From contig NZ_CP051774.1 of the NCBI RefSeq assembly GCF_012913485.1, forward strand, positions 682,001 to 746,000: 64,000 nt of DNA. The letters are read 5' to 3'. Below, piece after piece: positions 16,518 to 26,277 of this stretch. This DNA is from Luteolibacter luteus. GTDB lineage: Bacteria; Verrucomicrobiota; Verrucomicrobiia; Verrucomicrobiales; Akkermansiaceae. The translations under genes were made by a program, and so were the position numbers. The first letter of the stretch is position 1. Every line of letters begins with the position of its first letter. A model generated the notes under the pieces. That model searched no databases. It was given only the letters and a program-made list of their open reading frames with translations, and was not told the origin of the DNA.

Positions 16518-16570
16518 GCCTCGCATTTCCCCTTGCGGCGGCTAGGGCGCTTCCCTAGTTTCCGCGCCCT

Positions 16571-18805
16571 ATGCCTCGGAGCCTCTTCCGTTTGACCGGT
16601 CGTGCCAGCCTGCTTGCGTGCGCTTGCAGCATTGCGCTCTCATCGGTTTCGGCCCCCGGCCAGCAGCGGGAGATCCCCTTGGCCCCGCCGCGGGATGGGA
16701 AAGCGGTTCCGAATTTCGACCCCTCTGACGTCTATTTCGAAGGCTGGCTCCGCTACAAGGATGCCCAAAAGCTGGAGCAAGAGAAAAAGGCGGTCGAAGC
16801 GCTCGAAAAATATACCCAGGCCCAAAAGCTCTTCGACAGCATCGCCACCTATTTCCCCACGTGGAAGCGCGACATGGTTGGCAACCGCCGCGCCATTGTC
16901 ATTGAGGACATCGGTCGTGTCGGTCCGCTGGCCCTGAAGGAGGACGAGAAAAAAGCCCGCGCCGTGGCCGAGCTCGAAGGAGGTGCGAAGGTCGGCGTGG
17001 TGGAGACCACCCAGCCGAAGCCGATCCTGCCCCAGATCCCTGCAGCGCCGATCAAGCCGATGGCGGACGTGGACACCATCGAGTCCCGCCGCATCGCCGA
17101 GCTCGAGGACAAGGTGAAGAATCTGGAATCGGAACTCTCCGCAAAGCCCCCGGCAGAGAACGACGCCCAGCGCGAACGGAGCCGCGCCAACGACATTTCC
17201 CGACAACGCGACATCGCCCGCGCGGAGCTCAAGCAGGCCCATGACGAGTTGGCAAAGCTGCGCGAGAAATTCGCCGCCGCGCCGATGCAGGAAGAGCTGC
17301 AGAAGCTCACCGGACAGATCGAGTCGCTTCAGCGGGACAAGGCAGCCATGGGCCGCGCCCTTGGCGAAAGCCAGAAGGAAACCCGCACCGCCCAAGGACA
17401 GATCGAAGCGCTCCAGACCGAGCGCGCGCGCCTCGCCCAGCAGGCCGCCGATCTGAAGCAAAATCTCGAAATCGAACGCGAAGCCACCGGCAAGGTCATC
17501 GCCGGCCAGCAGAAGCAACTTCAGAAATACCAGGAAGAGCTGCGCGAGGCCGACGCGAAATATGCGATTTCACAGCAACGCATCGCTTCGCTCGAAAATC
17601 AGCTCACCGAGGTCAAGGGGTCCTTCGACGAGTTGCAGCAGCGCTATGACGGGCTGACCCAGGAGCGCAACCAGCTCCGCGAGCTTCTCAAGCTGAACGA
17701 AGGCAGCCAGGTCCAGACCCTGATCGACCAGAACATGGGACTGGCCAAGCAACTGCGTGAGGCCAGCGAAAACGTGGACCGCCTCAACCGCGAGGTAAAC
17801 GCCAATCAGGACGAACTCCTCACCGCCATGCGTGACTTCGCGTTGGCGAAGGCCGCCATTAACGCCTACAAGCACGAGAAGACCGCGCAGGACAAGCGCA
17901 TCGCCGATCTCGAAGCCCGCCTTCAGTCGGAAGACAAGAACCTTGCCGGCGGCAACAGCGGCGCGACCACCGAGGAAACCGAGATGCTCCGCAGCCTCGT
18001 CAAGAAGCAGCTCAGGATTCAGGAGCGCCAGCGTGAGGGCGTGCAGCTCCTCCTCGACGCCGCGGGAGACAACGCGAAGGAAGACGAAAAGTACAAGCAG
18101 GCGCTCAACCTTCTCAACCAAGCGGAGATGCCTCTCAGTGCCGACGAGATGAAGCTGGTCCAAGGCCACCGCGTGGACGACACCTTCATTTCTCCCTCCG
18201 CCAAGACACAGAGCGAAGTCGACGCAAACGTGGCCCGCCTGGAGCAGGAAAACATCCCCTACACCGATGCCGCAAAGCGCGCCTATCTGGCCGATCGCTT
18301 CGATTCCTCGCGCGAGCTTTTCGAGCTCATCCTCGAGCGGAATCCCGGCGACACCGAGACCCGTTGCAAGCTCGGCAACGTCCAGATGCGCCTGAAGGAC
18401 CTGCCCGGTGCCTCGGATACTTTCCGTCGCGCCTCCGAGCTCAGCGTGAACAACCCGTATGCCCATCGCATGCTCGGTTACTCCCTCTTGGAAATGGGTG
18501 AGCCCGGACAAGCCATCGAGCCGCTCAAGAAGAGCATCGAACTCTCGCCCACAAATGCCCTCGGCCACGTGATGCTCGGCCGCGCCTACTTCGAAACCGG
18601 CAACGAAGATCGCGCCGAGGAGGAGCTGAAGTCCGCCATCGAGTTCGACGACACCGCCCACGACGCCTACTACAATCTCGCCTACCTCTACGCAAAGCAG
18701 GGCAAGAAGAAGCTGGGGCTGGAATACTACCAGAATGCGATCCAACGCGGCGCTGACTTCGATATGGAACTGGAGAAGAGCCTCGGCACCTCTTCAGCCC
18801 AGTGA
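16571..18805 (+). CDS. Exported coiled-coil and TPR protein
   Basis: A 744-residue protein with a signal peptide (about 1-31, LLACACSIALSSVSAPGQ). Residues about 170-470 form a long coiled coil (heptads rich in Glu, Gln, Lys and Leu). Residues about 560-735 hold four or more tetratricopeptide repeats, clearest in PYAHRMLGYSLLEMGEPGQA and the following NALGHVMLGRAYFETGNEDR. Such proteins scaffold complexes in the periplasm or at the outer membrane. An N-terminal segment (EGWLRYKDAQKLEQEKKAVE) is also TPR-like. No enzyme motif is seen. It is divergent from the cytochrome gene. Confidence 0.88.
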   Translation: MPRSLFRLTGRASLLACACSIALSSVSAPGQQREIPLAPPRDGKAVPNFDPSDVYFEGWLRYKDAQKLEQEKKAVEALEKYTQAQKLFDSIATYFPTWKRDMVGNRRAIVIEDIGRVGPLALKEDEKKARAVAELEGGAKVGVVETTQPKPILPQIPAAPIKPMADVDTIESRRIAELEDKVKNLESELSAKPPAENDAQRERSRANDISRQRDIARAELKQAHDELAKLREKFAAAPMQEELQKLTGQIESLQRDKAAMGRALGESQKETRTAQGQIEALQTERARLAQQAADLKQNLEIEREATGKVIAGQQKQLQKYQEELREADAKYAISQQRIASLENQLTEVKGSFDELQQRYDGLTQERNQLRELLKLNEGSQVQTLIDQNMGLAKQLREASENVDRLNREVNANQDELLTAMRDFALAKAAINAYKHEKTAQDKRIADLEARLQSEDKNLAGGNSGATTEETEMLRSLVKKQLRIQERQREGVQLLLDAAGDNAKEDEKYKQALNLLNQAEMPLSADEMKLVQGHRVDDTFISPSAKTQSEVDANVARLEQENIPYTDAAKRAYLADRFDSSRELFELILERNPGDTETRCKLGNVQMRLKDLPGASDTFRRASELSVNNPYAHRMLGYSLLEMGEPGQAIEPLKKSIELSPTNALGHVMLGRAYFETGNEDRAEEELKSAIEFDDTAHDAYYNLAYLYAKQGKKKLGLEYYQNAIQRGADFDMELEKSLGTSSAQ

Positions 18806-18891
18806 CAAATTAGTCTTTTTCTTGAGTGTTCCTGCGTTTTTGAGCCTTTTTCGTTTTGACAAAGGGAGCTGCCCTGCGGCACTTCCCCTTC

Positions 18892-19647
18892 ATGACTGAG
18901 TCCATCCCGGTGCGAATTTTCCCGGATCGAACCGAAGCCAGCCGCACGCTGGCTCTGGAACTCGCGGCTCTAATCCGCACCATCAATGAGTCCGGACGCC
19001 CTGCCGTGCTCGGTCTCGCCACCGGTCGCACCCCCCTGCCCTTCTACGGGGAGCTCATCCGCCTGCACCGCGAAGGCCAGCTCAGCTTCGCGAAGGTCAT
19101 CACCTTCAATCTCGACGAGTATCTGGGCCTCCCTGGAAATCATCCGGAGAGCTACCGCGCCTTCATGCGCAGGGAGTTGTTCGATCACGTGGACATCCCC
19201 GCGGAAAACCTGAACATCCCCGATGGAATGGTGCCGCCGGAGGCTCTGGAGGCCCACTGCGCCGCCTATGAGGAATTGATCCGCGCCGCCGGAGGCATCG
19301 ACTTCCAGCTTCTCGGGATCGGCCGCACCGGCCACATCGGCTTCAATGAACCCGGTTCACCGCGGGGCAGCCGCACCCGGAAGGTCGAGCTGGATCCGAT
19401 CACCCGTCAGGACGCCGCCCCTGCCTTTGGCGGGCTGGAGAATGTCCCGGAATACGCGATCTCCATGGGCTGCGGCACCATTCTCGAAGCCCGGCGGATC
19501 GCCCTGCTCGCTTGGGGCGCGGCAAAGGCGGACATCGTAAAGGAGGCCCTCACCGGCCCCGTGACCGACCAAGTCAGCGCATCTTTCCTTCAAGAACATC
19601 AGGACGCCACCTTCTATCTCGACGCCGAAGCCGGCTCGAAGCTCTGA
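18892..19647 (+). CDS. nagB: Glucosamine-6-phosphate deaminase family protein
   Basis: A 251-residue protein of the NagB/6-phosphogluconolactonase fold. NagB converts glucosamine-6-phosphate to fructose-6-phosphate and ammonia in amino-sugar catabolism. Visible motifs are GLATGRTP (phosphate loop, 41-48), FNLDEYLGL with Asp75 as the catalytic base, and GIGRTGHIGFNEPGS with His148 and Glu153. The position of E. coli Asp141 is Thr146 here, and the loop has Arg in place of the common Ser. The same RTGHIGFNEPGS wording is known to me from the Bacteroides-type NagB group. I use ATG at 18892; an upstream TTG-type extension adds 12 unlikely residues. Confidence 0.88.
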   Translation: MTESIPVRIFPDRTEASRTLALELAALIRTINESGRPAVLGLATGRTPLPFYGELIRLHREGQLSFAKVITFNLDEYLGLPGNHPESYRAFMRRELFDHVDIPAENLNIPDGMVPPEALEAHCAAYEELIRAAGGIDFQLLGIGRTGHIGFNEPGSPRGSRTRKVELDPITRQDAAPAFGGLENVPEYAISMGCGTILEARRIALLAWGAAKADIVKEALTGPVTDQVSASFLQEHQDATFYLDAEAGSKL

Positions 19648-19723
19648 ATCCTGCGATTCGATAAATTTCACCGAATTTTCGCATCGCCGGAGCCCCGGGT
19701 AGCGTTATGATCCTAACCGGATC

Positions 19724-21085
19724 ATGCAAACTTCCTCGGAGAAACTCCGCGACGCGTGGACCCGCCACGCGTCCGCCGTGGCGCGCAAGGTAAACCTCGC
19801 TTGGTGGATCGAGACCTTCTCGGTTCCGCTGGTGGTCGTCGGCCTCATCGGCGCCTGCGTCATTCTTCTCGTTCGCCGCGAGGTGCCGGATTCCCAGCCT
19901 TGGGCATTGTGGCTTTCCGCAGGCGGCACCGTGGCCGTTCTCGCAGCGATCACCTGGCTCGTCGCTCGCCGCCGCTTTGAACAACCGGAGCAATCCATGG
20001 TCCGCATCGAAGCATCGATGCGTCTTCGCAACGCCCTTTCCGCCGCTCGCGCCGGGGTGGCTCCATGGCCGGAGCTTCCGCCGCAGGTGGATGCCGGCGT
20101 GGACTGGCATTGGCAGCGCGTCCTCGTGCCGCCGGTCGCCGCACTTTCCTTCCTTCTCGCCGGTCTCCTGATCCCGGTCTCCGCCCGCAATGCCAAGGCG
20201 AATGACGGTTTGGACGAGCCGCTTGCCTGGGAGAATCTCGAAGCGGATCTGGAACGCCTCGATCAGGAAGAGGTCATCGATGAGACCTACATCGAGGAGA
20301 TGAAGAAGAAGGTGGAAGACCTCCGTGCCCAAGAAGAGCAGGAGTGGTTCAGCCATTCCTCGATGGAAGCCACGGACAACCTCAAGAAGGAACACGCCGG
20401 CCAGGTCGAGCGCATGGATCGCGAGCTGACCCGCGCCGAAAAGGCAATCGATAGCCTGCTCAAGAATGCCGGCGGCATGACGCCCGCCGAGAAACAACAG
20501 CTGCTCAATCAATTCGACCAAGCAATGCAGGGTCTCCAGAACGGCGCCCTCAAGCCGAATCCCAAGCTTCTGGAGCAGCTCAAGGGCCTCGACCCAAACA
20601 ACCTCGGTAAGATGAATCCGCAGCAGCTCCAGCAGCTGCGTGATAACATGAAAAAGGCGGGCCAAGCCTGCAAGGACTGCCAAGGCGGCAACTGCGGTGG
20701 CGGCCAAGGCGAAGAATGGCTCGACGAACTCCTCGATGGCCAAGGCAACGGCAACGACGGCCAAGGCCAGCCAAGCGACAAGGATGGCGAAGGCGCTGGC
20801 AAAGGCGACGTGAACCGCGGCCCCGGCCACGCTCCCGGCGTCCTCGGCAAGGAAGGCGACAAGGTCGACATCGGCAAGATGGAAGGCATCGAATCCAAGG
20901 ACCTTTCCCGCTCTCTCCCTGGTGACCTTCTCGAACTCCAGGATGGCGAACACGATGTCGACAAGAGCGCCGTAGGCCCGCGTGCCGGCGGTGCTGCAGG
21001 CTCGACCGGCGCCGGTGGCGACCGTGTCTGGAAAGACTCCCTCGACCCCGCCGAACAAAAGGCCCTGAAGAAGTTCTTCGAGTAA
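19724..21085 (+). CDS. Membrane protein with coiled coil and Gly-rich tail
   Basis: A 453-residue inner-membrane protein. Helices at about 30-50 (VPLVVVGLIGACVILLV), 63-82 (LWLSAGGTVAVLAAITWLVA) and 131-150 (VLVPPVAALSFLLAGLLIPV) are followed by a charged coiled coil (about 165-260) with repeated Glu/Lys heptads. A low-complexity segment rich in Gly, Gln and Asp (about 320-370) comes next, and a conserved-looking end VWKDSLDPAEQKALKKFFE. The layout resembles DUF4175-like proteins encoded with MoxR/BatA aerotolerance genes, but none of those is adjacent. Function unknown. Confidence 0.82.
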   Translation: MQTSSEKLRDAWTRHASAVARKVNLAWWIETFSVPLVVVGLIGACVILLVRREVPDSQPWALWLSAGGTVAVLAAITWLVARRRFEQPEQSMVRIEASMRLRNALSAARAGVAPWPELPPQVDAGVDWHWQRVLVPPVAALSFLLAGLLIPVSARNAKANDGLDEPLAWENLEADLERLDQEEVIDETYIEEMKKKVEDLRAQEEQEWFSHSSMEATDNLKKEHAGQVERMDRELTRAEKAIDSLLKNAGGMTPAEKQQLLNQFDQAMQGLQNGALKPNPKLLEQLKGLDPNNLGKMNPQQLQQLRDNMKKAGQACKDCQGGNCGGGQGEEWLDELLDGQGNGNDGQGQPSDKDGEGAGKGDVNRGPGHAPGVLGKEGDKVDIGKMEGIESKDLSRSLPGDLLELQDGEHDVDKSAVGPRAGGAAGSTGAGGDRVWKDSLDPAEQKALKKFFE

Positions 21086-21401
21086 CTCCTTGCTCCAGTC
21101 TCAGAGTCAGTGCTCCTCCGGCAGCACGCCGCGAGCGAACTTTCCGCACGCAGTTCCGCCTTCAGGCGGCTGCATCGGCCGAAATCGCCGGGCCTTCATC
21201 GCGATCGGCTCGCTCTGACGCTAAAATGCCGATTACCCGGTGCTCTTTTCCCGGGAGCGCGGAGGCTCAGCCCCGCAGAAGCAGCTCTACAAGCCGACAG
21301 TTCGCCGATCCTCACCCGATCATAACGTCGTCATCCATCCCACCACCGATCACACACGGCCCCAAATGACCACCCTGCGGGCTTGAGGCTCCGCTCTCCT
21401 C
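21086..21401. other. 316-nt intergenic gap, no gene seen
   Basis: Convergent intergenic stretch between the membrane protein and the GH75-like gene. I see no tRNA, no credible short ORF and no clear terminator; several GC-rich palindromic words (for example around 21245-21262) could fold. Confidence 0.5.
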
Positions 21402-22985
21402 TCAGTTCCCGCCCCCCGGCACCGCGGGAGCCGGAGTCGGCGCTGGAGCCGCCGCTTCCGAGACCGGAGCCGCCTCACCGGCACCCGCCGCAGGCGTCCC
21501 TGCTGGAACTGCGGGCGCAGGCGCGGGCGGTGCAGGATCCGGCAAAAGATTCTGCCAACGGTGCAGCTCCACGCCTTCACCAAGGCCCCCGCACTCTTTC
21601 AGCAGCTCGTCACACTTGGTACGCCACTTCTCGTAGTCAGGCGGCGTCTTCGTTTCCTCACGGGATCCCGGGAAGACCAGATAGGTCACCACCAGGTCCG
21701 ACTCGGGCCTGCTATACGACGAAGCCCGCGGATTGATCTCCTTCGCCATCCGCAGAGACGCCTCACCTACCTTGAAGGTCGGCCCCCCATCACCCACGAT
21801 CGCCGGATACACCTTCTCCCCGTGTACCACCACCGCATAGTCCCCCACCTTCGGCGCGAAGGGATCGGAAGCGGAAAGCAGGTTCACCGGAATCACGATG
21901 AAGGGATCATAGTCGGCAATCAGGAAACTGCGCCCCTTCATGTCCTCGATCCCCCGCTTGAGATACTTGATGCGATCGCGCAGCCAGGTCTTGCGATCCG
22001 CCGGGGTCTTCGAGTCCGCCAGCTCCTTGTTCGCCCCCACGATCCGCTTTTCCCAACCGGCCACCATCGGATTCGGCGTCGCCGTTTTCTTCGGCCAGCC
22101 ATAGCTGGTGAAAGGCTGGTAGTGCGTCGAGTTCACGATCTCATCCGGCATCGTCGCCAAGCGGTCGCCATCGGAGCCATCCGAAACCACGTCCATCTCC
22201 GCCTGCAGCAGGAAGACCTTCCGGCCGCTCTGCGGATGCTTCAGGTTCAGGATCGTCTCGCAGTCGTAGTAGTTGTGCTTGGTTAGCAGTTCGTTCAGCC
22301 GCGTCGCATCCTTCTTCAGGCGCTCGGTCTTGTTGTCGTAGAGCGCGAAGAACCACCGGGAAACTTCCGGCTTCTCCATCATCGCAGGCAGTCCGGGCAG
22401 CAGCTTCGGGAGCTTCGGGTTCACCGTCTGCAGTTGCTCCATCGTCTTCGATGGCTCGGGCACCCGGATCTTCAGCGTGTATTCCGCAGTGTAGGATTCT
22501 CTATCCTTCCGCTCGCGTGAGGCGATCGTCCCTTTCTCCACCTTCACCTCCGTCTTGAAGGGAATGCCGGAGCGCAGCGTGCTGACATCTCCACCGCTCT
22601 TCGCCGTGTGCTCGGAAAGCGGCGGCTCAGGATCATCCGGAGTTTCGGCAGCTGTCTGGCGCTTCGCCGCTTCTTCCAACTGCTTCTTCAGCGCAGTCCG
22701 CTCACTTTGAAAGGAGTTCTCCAGCTCTTCCAGCTTCTCGCGATGCTGGGCTTCCAACTGGCGCAGCAGGTCGTCGGCCTCGCTATCCTTCTTCACGACC
22801 GGCGGGGGTGTCGGCAGCACCAAGCGCTTCACGCCACGCAGGATCTTTTCGCCCGGCGGCGTGAAAACGAGCACCGCGCCCGCCACCACGACCACGAAGA
22901 CACTCGCCCGCAGCCATGGAAAGCTCGCCTTCCGCGGACTCTTCGCGCGCACTCCCTCGATGTGATTCGGGTCTCCCTGACTCAT
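21402..22985 (-). CDS. Membrane-anchored protein with GH75-like chitosanase domain
   Basis: A 527-residue protein. A single transmembrane helix at about 27-44 ([17 protein letters not shown]) follows a short cytoplasmic N-terminus. Residues about 67-110 are a charged coiled coil. From about 225 to 465 is a domain resembling fungal-type GH75 chitosanases: [18 protein letters not shown] corresponds to the region with the catalytic Asp, [10 protein letters not shown] precedes [15 protein letters not shown] with the acidic residue Glu, and [10 protein letters not shown] is the closing strand. The C-terminus is Ala/Pro-rich, as in cell-wall linkers. The family call rests on motif memory, not alignment. 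If active it would hydrolyse chitosan-like polymers outside the membrane. Confidence 0.6.
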   Translation of the reverse strand: MSQGDPNHIEGVRAKSPRKASFPWLRASVFVVVVAGAVLVFTPPGEKILRGVKRLVLPTPPPVVKKDSEADDLLRQLEAQHREKLEELENSFQSERTALKKQLEEAAKRQTAAETPDDPEPPLSEHTAKSGGDVSTLRSGIPFKTEVKVEKGTIASRERKDRESYTAEYTLKIRVPEPSKTMEQLQTVNPKLPKLLPGLPAMMEKPEVSRWFFALYDNKTERLKKDATRLNELLTKHNYYDCETILNLKHPQSGRKVFLLQAEMDVVSDGSDGDRLATMPDEIVNSTHYQPFTSYGWPKKTATPNPMVAGWEKRIVGANKELADSKTPADRKTWLRDRIKYLKRGIEDMKGRSFLIADYDPFIVIPVNLLSASDPFAPKVGDYAVVVHGEKVYPAIVGDGGPTFKVGEASLRMAKEINPRASSYSRPESDLVVTYLVFPGSREETKTPPDYEKWRTKCDELLKECGGLGEGVELHRWQNLLPDPAPPAPAPAVPAGTPAAGAGEAAPVSEAAAPAPTPAPAVPGGGN

Positions 22986-23037
22986 GTCTGCTCGACACTA
23001 TCCGCAGCTCCGCCGGGTTTCCAAGTGTCAGAACGTT

Positions 23038-23514
23038 CTATTTCGCTCCCACGGCAAAAGAGGCGAAAACCGCCTCCAATTCCTCGCGATCCACCTCGTC
23101 AAAGGCTGCCAGTTCCGTCGAATCGACATCGAAGACCGCGATCACCGCGCCACGCCCGTCTTTTACCGGCACCACGATCTCGCTCTCCGCACGGCTATCG
23201 CAGGCGATGTGCCCCGGAAATGCGTGCACATCCGGCACCACCTGCGTCTCCCCGCTGGCCCAAGCCGCACCGCAGACACCCTTTCCCCAGCCAATCCGCG
23301 AACACCCCGGCGTCCCCTGATAGGGCCCGATCACCAGTTGTGAACCCAACACTCGATAGAAGCCGGTCCAAAAGGCATGTGGCATCGCCTCATGTAGGAT
23401 GCAGGAGGCTGCCGCCATTCGGGCAATCGCATCCGGCTCACCGGCCCACAAGGCGTGCAGTCTTTCACGGGCAATGGCATAGCGGGAGCGCTTCTCAGCA
23501 GCGTTGGGGATCAT
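23038..23514 (-). CDS. msrC: Free methionine-(R)-sulfoxide reductase (GAF domain)
   Basis: A 158-residue cytoplasmic enzyme that reduces free methionine-R-sulfoxide, using thioredoxin. The whole chain is a GAF domain. The three redox cysteines are at 71, 81 and 105 (GCSRI, GVCGAAW, HIACD), with the same spacing as Cys84, Cys94 and Cys118 of E. coli YebR/fRMsr. AVIAVFDVDSTELAAFDEVD is the characteristic last strand and helix. I use ATG at 23514; GTG at 23523 adds three residues. It is followed on the minus strand by an AT-balanced gap and is not in an obvious operon. Confidence 0.93.
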   Translation of the reverse strand: MIPNAAEKRSRYAIARERLHALWAGEPDAIARMAAASCILHEAMPHAFWTGFYRVLGSQLVIGPYQGTPGCSRIGWGKGVCGAAWASGETQVVPDVHAFPGHIACDSRAESEIVVPVKDGRGAVIAVFDVDSTELAAFDEVDREELEAVFASFAVGAK

Positions 23515-23693
23515 GCGGAACACCTAGAAGGAGAAGGCTTCCCCTGACAATCCCTCGTCCTCACTTGTGCCGATTGAATGCCCTGAGACCAAGGGTCCGC
23601 ATTCATCGAAGTGAAAAAAGGAAAAGCGAAAGGGACTGGAAATCGCCGGCAATTCCGCCCTACGACTTGACCTGTCATTTCCTCAGGCACGCC

Positions 23694-24806
23694 ATGACCT
23701 TGAAGATATTCCGGCACCCGCTTGCTCCCTTCTTTTCCATCCTCCTTTGCATCGGGACATCCCCGGCACAGGAAACGACGAAACAGCAGCCAATTCCTCT
23801 GGCGAAGCTACCGGACCTCAAGCCCCCCGCAGACTCACTGGCACTGCTTGAACAAACGGACAACAATCAAGCGTCCCGACTTTACTTGGCGAATACCACT
23901 TCGAAACAAGTTTCGGGGCCGGTTTACGGGGCTCAACCATTTTTTAAGGAAGCATTTGTCGATGGACGATGGCAGCGCTGCCAGTCATTCGCATCGGACA
24001 TCGTGGTGAAGAAATGGGCGCATGAAATTCTAGAACAGCTTCCTCCCCCGCTCCCGCCCGAACATGCTTGGCTTCTGCAAGTGCATGATCGCTACACCGG
24101 CGATACCGAGGGGGAAATCCGCTTCTGTTTGCCCCTCATCAATGCCGCCACCTTGGTGACAAAGCCTCAAAAGGGGGCCTACAATGAAGCCGAGCTAAAG
24201 ATCGCCTCGGAGGATCTTTGTTCCTACCCGGGTCTCATTGGGGAGCTCCATGAGTTCTTCAAAGGAACCCGCCCCAATGAAAATACCGTTTTCACAAGCG
24301 TGGGAGAACTAGCTGCCACGCTTGAGCTGGAAAGATCCTATGACACATGCGGACTGACCCGAAAGTCCCTTGCCAAATGGCTTGAGGAAAACCCGAAGGG
24401 CTTCTCCACCACGATTCCAGCAGAAATGGATGCCCTGCGCGAGGTTCTCGCAAAGCCTTGGGACAGGATAAGGGATGATCGCAATCGCTTGGAGACCTGT
24501 CTGAACGCCCTCTCCGAAGCTGGCCTGAAAAAGCATGCGGTTGGAACTCCGGCTCGCTACCCGGCCATGGTCTGGCGCTACCTGAACTCCCTTTCGAGCG
24601 CAATGCTCCTTGACGAGTTTTGCATCAATCCCGAGCGATGGGACGCCATCGAAAAACTGAAAGCCTCCGGAAATGTTTGGGGTGCCAGCGCCGAAGAACT
24701 CGCGAAACTCGGTATCCTGGCAGAGAAATCGGTGCGATCCGCCAGCAGCAAGGAGGCGAAAGCCGCACGCCCCTTCTTGCGCTTCAGCATAGCGCACGCG
24801 AATTGA
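23694..24806 (+). CDS. Exported protein of unknown function
   Basis: A 370-residue protein with a signal peptide (about 1-25, HPLAPFFSILLCIGTSPAQE). The mature part is soluble and helix-rich, with scattered Cys (FCLPL, DLCSYPG, DTCGL, FCINPERW) that could form disulphides. No family is recognised. The next gene starts 37 nt after its stop on the same strand, so the two may share a transcript. I chose ATG at 23694 because the longer upstream frame (from about 22608) is antisense to two real genes. Confidence 0.82.
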   Translation: MTLKIFRHPLAPFFSILLCIGTSPAQETTKQQPIPLAKLPDLKPPADSLALLEQTDNNQASRLYLANTTSKQVSGPVYGAQPFFKEAFVDGRWQRCQSFASDIVVKKWAHEILEQLPPPLPPEHAWLLQVHDRYTGDTEGEIRFCLPLINAATLVTKPQKGAYNEAELKIASEDLCSYPGLIGELHEFFKGTRPNENTVFTSVGELAATLELERSYDTCGLTRKSLAKWLEENPKGFSTTIPAEMDALREVLAKPWDRIRDDRNRLETCLNALSEAGLKKHAVGTPARYPAMVWRYLNSLSSAMLLDEFCINPERWDAIEKLKASGNVWGASAEELAKLGILAEKSVRSASSKEAKAARPFLRFSIAHAN

Positions 24807-24843
24807 TATGGCCACGCCTCCCCAAGCATCTCCAAGATAGGCA

Positions 24844-26229
24844 ATGGCTCTCTCCTGGTGGAAACCCTGCGCCGGCATTTCCCTCCTCATCGGAGCCTAC
24901 GTCGCCGGCACCTATCACCCGCGTGCGGATCTCACATCGGCAGCACCCGGCGGAAAGGAATCACCAGCCCGTGAAGCGACCTCCATCCACGGCTCCGAAG
25001 ACCCGGCGGCGAAACTTGATCGCGTCTCACTCCAGAATCTCGGCATGGGCTTCAAGCCCGCCGCGCCCTTCGGCCCCGGCGGTGCGCGGGACTGGTTCAT
25101 CGCCACCACGCGGGTGAATCACGACGACAGCTTCACCGGCTTTCTCCAACTGGTCCAGAATTGCACCACCCTCGACGAACGATCGGCCTTGGAACTCGCC
25201 GAAGAGCTGCGGGACATTCTGAAGCTCTATCAAGACGGCGATCCTACCCTGCGCTCCCTCTTCAAGGGCGATGACATCCAGGAGCGTTCCCTGGCAGCCA
25301 CCATCTTCCGCCTTTCCCAGCTGAATCCGGAAGCCGCCATCCGTTTCATGGATGAAAGCCCGGACCTAAGGCAAAAGGGCGAGATCTACGAAATGATCTT
25401 CGCCAACTACGCGCTCAAGGACCCGGTCAAAGCCGGTGAAGCCCTTCAAAAACTCGATGCAGGCCAGCTCCGCGGATCACTCGAAGGCGCGATGGCGACC
25501 TTGAGCGGCAAGGATCCCGATGCCGCCTATCAGTTGCTCTCCCGCTTCGATGGCGCCGGGCAGGACAACGAGCGCCGCAAACTCGTGGAGAGGGTCGTGA
25601 AGCAGGATCCCGAAAAAGCCGTCGCCTTCGCGGAAGACATGGTGAAGTCCGGCAGAACACCGGAAGTCTTTGCCTCACTCGCCTCCGAATGGCTGAAGAA
25701 GGATGCCGCGGCAGCTTCAGCCTGGGCCGCTAGCTACCACGGCCCCGGTGAAGTCGGCGTGAAGGACGTGCTGATCCGTCACTCCGCTGAGAGCGATCCT
25801 CAAAAAGCGGCCAAGGACTTCTCGGCATTGGGAGCCCAAGCCAGTGACCTCGCCAATACCGCCCACGTCATCGGCAGGAAACTAGCCCAAGCCGACCTGA
25901 CCACCGCGACGGATTGGTTAGCGAGCTTGCCCGAGGGAAAGGGCCGCGCCGCCGCGGAAAGCGAGATCGTCGATGTCTGGCTCGCGAAGGATCCCTTGGA
26001 AGCTGCCGCATGGATCCGTGAAATGCCCGCGGGCGAATCCCGCGATGGCGTCTCGGTCCGGCTCATCCGCAGCATCACCCGGCGGCACCCGCAGGAAGCC
26101 CTCGAATGGGCCGGCTCCCTTCAGGACAGCGCTGCCCGCACCCGCATGCAGCAGGACGTCCTGAAGGATTGGCGTGAACAAGACCCCGAAGCCGCCGGTG
26201 AAGCAGCCAAGAGACTTGGCATCCCATGA
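24844..26229 (+). CDS. Exported alpha-helical repeat protein (about 33-residue repeats)
   Basis: A 461-residue protein with a hydrophobic N-terminal segment (KPCAGISLLIGAYVAGTYHP), either an uncleaved anchor or signal. From about 130 on it is built of helical repeats of about 33 residues, recognisable by W..KDP.AAA.W and DPEKAVAFAEDM units, for example WLKKDAAAASAWAASY and WLAKDPLEAAAWIREMP. These resemble the HEAT-like repeat proteins common in Verrucomicrobiota, whose function is unknown. The start follows a weak purine stretch (GATAGG). It may be cotranscribed with the exported protein upstream. Confidence 0.83.
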   Translation: MALSWWKPCAGISLLIGAYVAGTYHPRADLTSAAPGGKESPAREATSIHGSEDPAAKLDRVSLQNLGMGFKPAAPFGPGGARDWFIATTRVNHDDSFTGFLQLVQNCTTLDERSALELAEELRDILKLYQDGDPTLRSLFKGDDIQERSLAATIFRLSQLNPEAAIRFMDESPDLRQKGEIYEMIFANYALKDPVKAGEALQKLDAGQLRGSLEGAMATLSGKDPDAAYQLLSRFDGAGQDNERRKLVERVVKQDPEKAVAFAEDMVKSGRTPEVFASLASEWLKKDAAAASAWAASYHGPGEVGVKDVLIRHSAESDPQKAAKDFSALGAQASDLANTAHVIGRKLAQADLTTATDWLASLPEGKGRAAAESEIVDVWLAKDPLEAAAWIREMPAGESRDGVSVRLIRSITRRHPQEALEWAGSLQDSAARTRMQQDVLKDWREQDPEAAGEAAKRLGIP

Positions 26230-26277
26230 AAACCCGCGGATGGATGAACTTCATCCCGGTCTCCCCGGCTGTTCAGA

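Noticed and set aside
17570-18745. 391-codon minus-strand frame
   Set aside because: It is antisense to the coiled-coil/TPR gene; the Val/Leu/Gly-rich product is the mirror of the Glu/Lys/Leu codons.
22608-23693. Upstream extension of the exported protein gene at 23694
   Set aside because: The extension is antisense to the GH75-like and msrC genes, is rich in Arg and Pro, and would bury the signal peptide.
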